This document shows positions 58,872 to 64,000 of a stretch of 64,000 bases of DNA, one piece after another. Origin of the DNA: Bradyrhizobium acaciae. Its GTDB lineage: Bacteria; Pseudomonadota; Alphaproteobacteria; Rhizobiales; Xanthobacteraceae. Position numbers and translations under genes: made by a program. The notes under the pieces are model-generated. The model was not told the origin of the DNA, ran no database searches, and worked only from the letters and a program-made list of their open reading frames with translations. The stretch lies in NCBI RefSeq assembly GCF_020889785.1, contig NZ_JACMYK010000019.1, positions 1-64,000 of the forward strand, read 5' to 3'. Positions within the stretch are counted from its first letter, which is position 1. Each line of letters starts with the position of its first letter.

Positions 58872-58956
58872 CGTCATTGCGAGCGAAGCGAAGCAATCCA
58901 TCTTGCCGTTTGCGGAGAGCTGGATTGCTTCGTCGCTACCGCTCCTCGCAATGACG
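58872..58956. repeat. CATTGCGAG palindromic repeat (copy 4 of 4)
   Basis: CGTCATTGCGAG...GAAGCAATCCATC and TGGATTGCTTCGTC...CTCGCAATGACG, between the DUF445 start and the phasin terminator. Confidence 0.9.
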
Positions 58957-58992
58957 GGGAGTGCGGCATCAACGATGTATGGGAGAGCGCCC

Positions 58993-59024
58993 AAAAAAGA
59001 AGGCCCGCGAAATGGCGGGCCTTC
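58993..59024 (-). terminator. Rho-independent terminator after phasin gene
   Basis: Minus strand: GAAGGCCCGC, 6-base loop, GCGGGCCTTC, then six T. Perfect 10-base stem (58999-59008 with 59015-59024); 31 bases beyond the phasin stop. Confidence 0.93.
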
Positions 59025-59054
59025 GAAAAGGGCAGTTGGTCAGCGCAAGCGCGA

Positions 59055-59531
59055 TCAGGCGGTCTTGCCGTAGACCTTGGCAAAGTTGTCCTGCGCGGTC
59101 TTCGCACCGTCGGTGACGAGCTTGCCGAGATACTCGGTCGTGGCCTTCGCCCGCGAGACGAACAGTTCGCCGCGCGCACGGACCATGTCCGACTGGATCT
59201 GGGCAGCTTCGCTCAGCGACTTGGCGGACGCGAGCTTGTCGATACCGGCGAAGAACGCCTCGGCGTCCTGGTAGATCGCCTGCTGGATGTTGCGGCTGAT
59301 CTTGGCGGCTTCAGTCACCGAACCGGCAACAGCAGTCTCGATCACGTTGGTCACCTTCTCGGAGCCGGCATAGGCATCGGCAGCGCGGGTCTTGGCGGCC
59401 TCGGCCTGCTTCTTCACGAACTCACGGGCGGCTTCCGGAACTTCCAGGTTCTGGAGCTTGGTGAACGCCTCGGTGACGGGCGCGAAAGCTTCCTTGACGC
59501 CGTTCAGCACGGAATTGGTTTCGGTGGGCAT
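59055..59531 (-). CDS. Phasin family protein (PHA granule-associated)
   Basis: 158 residues, all-helical, Ala/Lys/Glu-rich without Cys or Trp. VKEAFAPVTEAFTKLQNLEV (near 9), EAAREFVKKQAEAAKTRAAD (near 35), AEAFFAGIDKLASAKSLSEA (near 92) and QIQSDMVRARGELFVSRAKA (near 112), the phasin_2 pattern. Coats polyhydroxyalkanoate granules and controls their size. Followed by a strong terminator, consistent with high expression; the phaC and phaE-like genes lie upstream on the same strand. Confidence 0.93.
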   Translation of the reverse strand: MPTETNSVLNGVKEAFAPVTEAFTKLQNLEVPEAAREFVKKQAEAAKTRAADAYAGSEKVTNVIETAVAGSVTEAAKISRNIQQAIYQDAEAFFAGIDKLASAKSLSEAAQIQSDMVRARGELFVSRAKATTEYLGKLVTDGAKTAQDNFAKVYGKTA

Positions 59532-59712
59532 TGGGGTCTCTCCATCCTCAGGTTTGAGCTATGGGCTCACCCCGTCCGGATTGGCCCGGGGCAGCGGTGT
59601 TATGACACACCCCATGGTGCGCCGCAACATCGATGTTGCAGCGCGACATCACGAACCTGTGAGTAGCATGAAGATCCGGCAGGTTGCCCGCGAAACCGGC
59701 AATTAGAGGTAT

Positions 59713-60309
59713 TTAACCACCTCCGACCGCCCCGGGCACCCCGTAGGCCTCCATTTGCGCCCGGACCTGCGCCACATTGTGCCCCAGCACGACGATGTCG
59801 TGGGTCTTGCCCTCGACGTCCCTGACGTGGTCGCGCAGCAGGGCCTCCGCCTTGAAGCCGAGGCTCTCGAACAGCGCGATCGCCGCCCGCTGGTCGACTG
59901 TCATCTGCACCGAGAACTTCTCCAGCCCGGCGCCAAGGGCAATAGCGAACGTCTCCTGCGACAGCGCCCGGCCGACGCCCTGCCCCCGCACGTCGAGCGA
60001 CACCACCATGCGGATCTCGCCGACATGCGGCGACCAGGAATGCGGATCGCGCACCAGCGTGCCGCAGCCGACCACCGTGCCGTCCTTGATCGCGAGCAGG
60101 CTCGTGATGTCGCCGCGCTCGATCTCGTTGATCCAGGCCGACAGCACCTTCGGCTGGCTGATGTTGCGCGGCAGGAACAAGAGATCGTGCGTCGGCAGCT
60201 TTTGCGCGAAGGCCAGCACCGCGGCCTCGTCGGCGCGCTTCATCAGGCGGAACTCGATGTCGCCGGCCTCGGTCTTGACGTGGCGCGGATAGGAACGTTG
60301 CTCGGTCAT
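59713..60309 (-). CDS. GNAT-family N-acetyltransferase
   Basis: 198 residues from the ATG at 60309 (MTEQRSYPRHVKTEAGDIEF). Acetyl-CoA loop VSLDVRGQGVGRALSQETFA (near 108-127, RxxGxG), preceded by GCGTLVRDPHSWSPHVGEIR and followed by AAIALFESLGFKAEALLRDH (near 150). Lies 26 bases after phaC, so probably co-transcribed; its place in a PHA cluster is unexplained. Confidence 0.92.
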   Translation of the reverse strand: MTEQRSYPRHVKTEAGDIEFRLMKRADEAAVLAFAQKLPTHDLLFLPRNISQPKVLSAWINEIERGDITSLLAIKDGTVVGCGTLVRDPHSWSPHVGEIRMVVSLDVRGQGVGRALSQETFAIALGAGLEKFSVQMTVDQRAAIALFESLGFKAEALLRDHVRDVEGKTHDIVVLGHNVAQVRAQMEAYGVPGAVGGG

Positions 60310-60335
60310 GTCGATCTCTCTCAAGTCGATCCTTG

Positions 60336-61418
60336 TCAGGTCGATCTTTTGCCCAACCAGGAGTCAAGTTTCGGCCACAGCCGCTTGATTGCGTTGGCGC
60401 CGGCGACCAGCGAGACGTGACCGCCTTTCAGCATCACCTCCTCCTTGTCCTCGGAGCCGATCTTGGTGATGAGGTGCTTTGCCGCGTCATACGGCACGAT
60501 GTGGTCGTGCTCGGCGACCGCGTGCAGGATCGGCACCTTGATGTCGGCAAGCTTCGCCTCGCGGCCACCGACCGTCATGGTGTCGTTGTAGAGCTTGTTG
60601 TCCCACATCAGGTCCTTGGTGATGGCGCGGAAATATTCGCCGGCGAGCGGCAGCGTGTCGGTCGCCCAGCGGTCGAACATCCGGTACGACTTCACGAACT
60701 CGTCGTTCCAGATGTTGTCCCAGAGCTGGATCTGGCCGGCGACGCGCGCGGCCGGCCGCAACATGTCGAACGATTGCAGGATCAACTCGGGCGGCATGTT
60801 GCCGGTGCTGTCGATCAGGCGATCGACGTCGAAATAGCGCCGGTCGGCGAAATTCGAGAACAGCTTCATCTCGCGGAAATCGATCGGCGTGGTGAAGCAG
60901 ATCAGGTTCTTCATCGGCCCGTCGTTGAAGATCGAGCCATAGAGCAGCGACAGCACGCCGCCAAAGCAATAGCCGATCACGGAGACGTCCTTCTCGCCGG
61001 AGTCCTGCTGCACGCGGCGGACCGATTCCGGGATGAAGTCGAGGACGTAGTCCTCCATGCGCAGCGATTTTTCCTCGGGTTTCGGAGCGGTCCAATCCAG
61101 CATGTAGACATCGAAGCCGCGCTTGAGCAGGAACTCGATGAAGCTCTGCCCCGGCACGAGGTCGAGGATATAGCCGCGGTTGGTGGTCGCCATCACGATC
61201 AGGACCGGCACGCGATAGATTTCGTCGACCATCGGCCGGTAGTGATAGAGGTTCATGGTGCCGCGCGAATACAGCACGTCCTTCGGCGTCTCGCCGAGCG
61301 CGGGCCCGGAACTCGAGAAATACTCGACGCCCTTGATGCTGCGCTGGATCGCGCGCTGCACCTCGGACTGCACCCGCTCGGAGATCGAGGCGAAATCAAA
61401 GGGGGTGGGAGCATTCAT
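60336..61418 (-). CDS. phaC: Class III poly(3-hydroxyalkanoate) synthase subunit PhaC
   Basis: 360 residues, matching class III PhaC (about 355) rather than class I (about 590). Lipase-like box with Cys nucleophile: VSVIGYCFGGVLSLLYGS (near 144-161), catalytic Asp in LHAVAEHDHIVPYDAAKHLI (near 300) and His in VMLKGGHVSLVAGANAIKRL (near 329). Polymerises (R)-3-hydroxyacyl-CoA. Start overlaps the phaE-like stop by 4 bases (ATGA). GNAT and phasin genes follow. Confidence 0.95.
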   Translation of the reverse strand: MNAPTPFDFASISERVQSEVQRAIQRSIKGVEYFSSSGPALGETPKDVLYSRGTMNLYHYRPMVDEIYRVPVLIVMATTNRGYILDLVPGQSFIEFLLKRGFDVYMLDWTAPKPEEKSLRMEDYVLDFIPESVRRVQQDSGEKDVSVIGYCFGGVLSLLYGSIFNDGPMKNLICFTTPIDFREMKLFSNFADRRYFDVDRLIDSTGNMPPELILQSFDMLRPAARVAGQIQLWDNIWNDEFVKSYRMFDRWATDTLPLAGEYFRAITKDLMWDNKLYNDTMTVGGREAKLADIKVPILHAVAEHDHIVPYDAAKHLITKIGSEDKEEVMLKGGHVSLVAGANAIKRLWPKLDSWLGKRST

Positions 61419-61798
61419 TTGCTGCCTCCCTCCGCCGGCGGCCGTTTTGTGCGCGGTGGCCGCGGCGTTGCGCCGTGGCCGTCGTCCGGCGCCAGCGAAT
61501 TGTGATGGACCTGCTGCAGCAGCGTCTTGATCTCGTTGAGCTGGTTCTCCATCGACTGCAGGCGTTCGGCCATGCCGACGAGCTGGGCGCGGCTCGGCAG
61601 GTTCATCGTCAGCAGATATTTCTCCATCAGCTCACCGAGCTGCTTCTGCGCACCCGCCGCGACGCCGCCGGCCTGATTCATCACCTTGGAAAATTCAGGC
61701 GAGCTCATCAACTGGTTGCCGAAGGAGTTGAACCCCTTCTCCATCTCGCCAATCATCGTCTGCCAGATCACGGCAGGATCGTTGCCCTTGTCGGCCAT
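61415..61798 (-). CDS. PhaE-like subunit of class III PHA synthase (short)
   Basis: 127 residues from the ATG at 61798 (MADKGNDPAVIWQTMIGEME). WQTMIGEMEKGFNSFGNQLM (near 12), MNQAGGVAAGAQKQLGELME (near 44) and a C-terminal amphipathic/coiled stretch LVGMAERLQSMENQLNEIKT (near 75), then a Pro/Arg tail. Canonical PhaE is about 350 residues, so this is a strongly reduced form, although it keeps the C-terminal helical portion that contacts PhaC. Translationally coupled to phaC. Confidence 0.82.
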   Translation of the reverse strand: MADKGNDPAVIWQTMIGEMEKGFNSFGNQLMSSPEFSKVMNQAGGVAAGAQKQLGELMEKYLLTMNLPSRAQLVGMAERLQSMENQLNEIKTLLQQVHHNSLAPDDGHGATPRPPRTKRPPAEGGSK

Positions 61799-61973
61799 GC
61801 GGCCCTCCTCCACATCAATCCCGAACGCTTGCCGCGCTTCCGCTTGTTCGTGCCATACGACACTGTTGCCGTTGATCGGTCAACTGCAGGGCGCACCCAC
61901 CGACGTCGAAGCCCTTCTGCGCTGCGTCAATCCATGGCAGCATGCAGGTTCCTGATCGCGAATCCAGGAGAGG

Positions 61974-62900
61974 ATGCCCGTGACCACGCTCGCCCATCAG
62001 TTGCCGCAACTAACCCGCGCCAACGGCATCGACATCTGCTACGAGATATTCGGCGATGCGAATGCGGAGCCGCTGCTTCTCATCATGGGCCTCGGCGCCC
62101 AGATGATCCATTGGGACGACGAATTCTGTCGCCGGCTTGCCGCGCGCGGCTTTCGCGTGATCCGGTTCGACAACCGGGATATCGGCAAGTCGTCGCGGAT
62201 GAGCGGCGGCAAGCGGCTGACCGCGCTCGAGCTCATCAAGCTGCGCCTCCTGAAGATCCCGGTCGCAGCGCCCTATAAACTGGCCGACATGGCGCGGGAC
62301 ACGATCGGCCTGATGGACGCGCTCGGCATCCGCACCGCACATCTGGTCGGCGCCTCGATGGGCGGCATGATCGCGCAGGAGGTTGCGATCACCTTCCCCG
62401 AGCGCGTGCGCTCACTTACCTCGATCATGTCGACCACGGGCAATCCAAAGATTCCGGGGCCGACCCGCGAAGCGACCGCGGTGCTGATGGCGCCGCCGCC
62501 GAAGAGCAAGGAAGAGTATTTCGTCCGCTACGGGCAGACCTGGAAGGTGCTGCGCAACGGCTCGTTCCCGGAAGACGAGGCGCTCGACCCCGAGCGCGCG
62601 CGGCGTACCTTTGAGCGCGGCCTCAATCCGGAGGGCGTCGGCCGCCAGCTGCGCGCCATCCTCGCCTCCGGCAGCCGCAAGGAGCGCCTGCGCAGCGTCA
62701 AGGCGCCGACGCTGGTGATCCACGGCACCGTCGATCCGCTGGTGCATCCCGAAGGCGGCAAGGACACCGCGGTCTCGATCCCGGGCGCAAAGCTCCTGAT
62801 GGTCGAGGGCATGGGCCATGCCCTGCCGATCCCGATGTGGCCGCAGATCATCGACGCCATCGACAAGCACGCGCATGGCGCGGCGGCGAAGGCGGCATAA
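61974..62900 (+). CDS. Alpha/beta fold hydrolase
   Basis: 308 residues from ATG 61974; GTG 61980 is better spaced from AGGAG (61966-61970) and may be the true start. LLLIMGLGAQMIHWDDEFCR (near 37-56), nucleophile elbow HLVGASMGGMIAQEVAITFP (GASMGG, near 125), Asp in VKAPTLVIHGTVDPLVHPEG (near 244) and His in EGMGHALPIPMWPQIIDAID (near 283). Similar to 3-oxoadipate enol-lactonase/esterase relatives; substrate unknown. Divergent from phaE. Followed by a hairpin at 62970. Confidence 0.92.
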   Translation: MPVTTLAHQLPQLTRANGIDICYEIFGDANAEPLLLIMGLGAQMIHWDDEFCRRLAARGFRVIRFDNRDIGKSSRMSGGKRLTALELIKLRLLKIPVAAPYKLADMARDTIGLMDALGIRTAHLVGASMGGMIAQEVAITFPERVRSLTSIMSTTGNPKIPGPTREATAVLMAPPPKSKEEYFVRYGQTWKVLRNGSFPEDEALDPERARRTFERGLNPEGVGRQLRAILASGSRKERLRSVKAPTLVIHGTVDPLVHPEGGKDTAVSIPGAKLLMVEGMGHALPIPMWPQIIDAIDKHAHGAAAKAA

Positions 62901-62907
62901 GGCCGGC

Positions 62908-62951
62908 GCGTTTTCGAGCGAAGTGGATACCGGTTCGCGTGAAGAAAACGC
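62908..62951. repeat. Rhizobial-type dyad GCGTTTTC...GAAAACGC
   Basis: GCGTTTTCGAGCGAAGTGG...CGTGAAGAAAACGC: inverted 8-base ends (62908-62915, 62944-62951) around a GGATACCGGTTC centre. I recall this block as a common intergenic sequence in rhizobia; a genome count would confirm. Confidence 0.65.
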
Positions 62952-62969
62952 GTCAAAACCAGAATCCAG

Positions 62970-63000
62970 AGCCCCGTTCCGATTCGATCGGAACGGGGCT
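62970..63000 (+). terminator. Hairpin AGCCCCGTTCCGAT downstream of hydrolase gene
   Basis: Perfect 14-base stem (62970-62983 with 62987-63000) and a 3-base loop, 70 bases after the hydrolase stop. Very stable, but followed by CCGGTATCTTGG rather than a T-run, so termination is probable but not certain. Confidence 0.65.
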
Positions 63001-63103
63001 CCGGTATCTTGGGGTAACCATGTGAGCCAGGAGTGCGTTCTTCCGGGCGCGGCATGGACGCTGTAGAGAGCGCTATCCATCGCTCAGCCTCGGGAGTCAC
63101 CAG

Positions 63104-63568
63104 ATGAAGACCCTTCTCCGGCCACGGACAGCCGTCGCCGCTCTCCTCCTCGCGCTCGCGTCGTCCTCCGCAATGGCCGCCACCAGTGAGGCGCAGCAGG
63201 AGGCCAACCGCAAGGCGGTGCTGGCCTTCTACGACAAGGGGCTGAACCAGAAGGACGCCGACGCGGCGCTCGTCTATGTCGGCAACCGCTATGTGCAGCA
63301 CAATCCCGGCGCGGCCGACGGCCCCGAAGGCTTCCGCAAGTTCATCGGCTTCCTGCGCGAAAAATTTCCGAACTCGCACAGCGAGATCAAGCGTTCGTTC
63401 GTCGATGGCGACTACGTGATCCTGCACGTCCACGCCGTGCGCGAGCCCGGCACCCGCGGCAATGCGATCATCGACATCTTCAAGCTCGAGGACGGCAAGA
63501 TCGTCGAGCATTGGGACGTGGTGCAGCCCGTTCCGGAAAATCCGGCGAACAGCAACACGATGTTCTGA
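63104..63568 (+). CDS. Secreted NTF2-like/SnoaL-like protein
   Basis: 154 residues. Signal peptide MKTLLRPRTAVAALLLALASSSAMA, cleavage near residue 25. Mature part is a single cone-shaped NTF2/SnoaL domain: NRKAVLAFYDKGLNQKDADA (near 34), VGNRYVQHNPGAADGPEGFR (near 58) and KIVEHWDVVQPVPENPAN (near 130). The HNP and EHWDVxQ motifs are usual for this group, which has no clear common reaction. Monocistronic. Confidence 0.92.
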   Translation: MKTLLRPRTAVAALLLALASSSAMAATSEAQQEANRKAVLAFYDKGLNQKDADAALVYVGNRYVQHNPGAADGPEGFRKFIGFLREKFPNSHSEIKRSFVDGDYVILHVHAVREPGTRGNAIIDIFKLEDGKIVEHWDVVQPVPENPANSNTMF

Positions 63569-63639
63569 GTACGGCGTGATGCCCGGCCTTGTGCCGGGCT
63601 GGTGGCGAAGCCAGGCTGACAAGCGCGCCGAGGCAGTTG

Positions 63640-64000
63640 CTATTCCTTGGTGGCGATCCAGATCACGTGGCGCACGCCGCGGCCTCTTCCGGTGGCGCGG
63701 ACGGCAATTTCGTTGACCGCGAACCGCGCCCGGGACAGCGATTTCGGGAACTTGGCATTCGGACCGGACGACCAGACGGCGAGCACGCCACCACGTCGCA
63801 ATGCGTTGTGCGCGAGCTTGAGCCCGGAGACGTCGTACAGCGCATCATTGGCCTTGCGGGTCAGCCCTTCTGGGCCGTTGTCGACGTCAAGGAGGATGGC
63901 ATCGAAGCTGCGCGGATGGCGCTCGATCACGTCGGCGACATCCGTCTCCCTGATGCTGACGCGCGGATCGTTCAGGCTGTCGCCGAAGATCTCGGCCATC
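63640..64000 (-). CDS. Spermidine-synthase-like methyltransferase-fold protein, C-terminal part (cut by window edge)
   Basis: About 120 residues of the C-terminus; the start lies beyond 64000, and the Met at 63999 is probably internal. LNDPRVSIRETDVADVIER then FDAILLDVDNGPEGLT (SAM-fold Asp motif), GLKLAHNALRRGGVLAVWSS and RHVIWIATKE. This matches spermine/spermidine-synthase-like proteins of the aminopropyl/methyltransferase superfamily. Function cannot be narrowed. Confidence 0.8.
   Translation of the reverse strand, partial: MAEIFGDSLNDPRVSIRETDVADVIERHPRSFDAILLDVDNGPEGLTRKANDALYDVSGLKLAHNALRRGGVLAVWSSGPNAKFPKSLSRARFAVNEIAVRATGRGRGVRHVIWIATKE

Overview
The window reads as chromosome of a high-GC alphaproteobacterium, most likely Bradyrhizobium or a close Nitrobacteraceae relative. 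This rests on GC content (about 65% by eye), the catabolic gene content, and the dense scatter of palindromic intergenic repeats (CATTGCGAG..., CCTTCGAGG...CTCAGGATGACG, GTCGTCCC...ACCCATAACCACA, CACCTCTCCC...). I see no rRNA, tRNA, CRISPR array, transposase, phage gene or replication origin. Nearly all of the window is ordinary metabolic genes in short operons.

Layout. 1-5.3 kb: an acyl-CoA catabolic neighbourhood with an APH-type kinase (cut by the window edge), enoyl-CoA hydratase, SDR, VOC protein, an acyl-CoA dehydrogenase of the type paired with such kinases, a flavin reductase and a small GNAT. 5.5-9.5 kb: YghU-type glutathione transferase, nitronate monooxygenase, and a thiolase-like protein without the usual nucleophilic Cys. 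9.6-14 kb: RND efflux permease and adaptor. 14.3-16.4 kb: a chemoreceptor, its terminator, and behind the terminator a decayed second copy of the chemoreceptor 3' end. 16.5-20.4 kb: threonate/erythronate-type genes (ltnD, otnI, otnK, divergent otnC). 20.8-29.7 kb: a LysR-centred divergon, with a DUF1445 protein plus a branched-chain-type ABC transporter on one side and LysR, an M20 amidohydrolase (frameshifted here) and a 2-hydroxyacid dehydrogenase on the other. 29.9-34.4 kb: tartrate/malate-type dehydrogenase, an SDR lacking catalytic residues, alpha/beta hydrolase, amidase. 34.4-36.8 kb: two TetR regulators and an SDR, with paired 22-bp operators. 37-40.6 kb: ferredoxin-P450 pair, MHS-type transporter, sulfite-oxidase-like molybdoenzyme. 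40.8-42.4 kb: a hydrolase-OsmC fusion gene between two copies of a Y-shaped palindrome. 42.4-48.2 kb: MocR regulator with a divergent EamA exporter, a low-GC secreted protein, a YeeE/YedE transporter and a quinone oxidoreductase. 48.2-56.3 kb: aerobic phenylacetate degradation (paaX, paaABCDE, paaI, paaK) followed by an amidase. 56.6-63.6 kb: lipase-like hydrolase, DUF445 membrane protein, and a polyhydroxyalkanoate cluster (phaE-like, phaC class III, GNAT, phasin), then a hydrolase and an NTF2-like protein. A methyltransferase-like gene runs off the right edge.

How they work together: the paa operon makes and opens phenylacetyl-CoA epoxide toward beta-oxidation. The left-end genes look like a second acyl-CoA route, possibly for 4-hydroxyacids. 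The PHA cluster stores surplus acyl-CoA. The central divergon is the best candidate for an undescribed catabolic system: import of an amide, cyclic amide or carbamoyl-type compound, its hydrolysis, then 2-hydroxy/2-keto acid interconversion. Its substrate cannot be read from sequence. The other notable observations concern repeats: a 43-nt cassette lies inside the arms of two different palindrome families, and a roughly 110-nt promoter-like dispersed element occurs twice.
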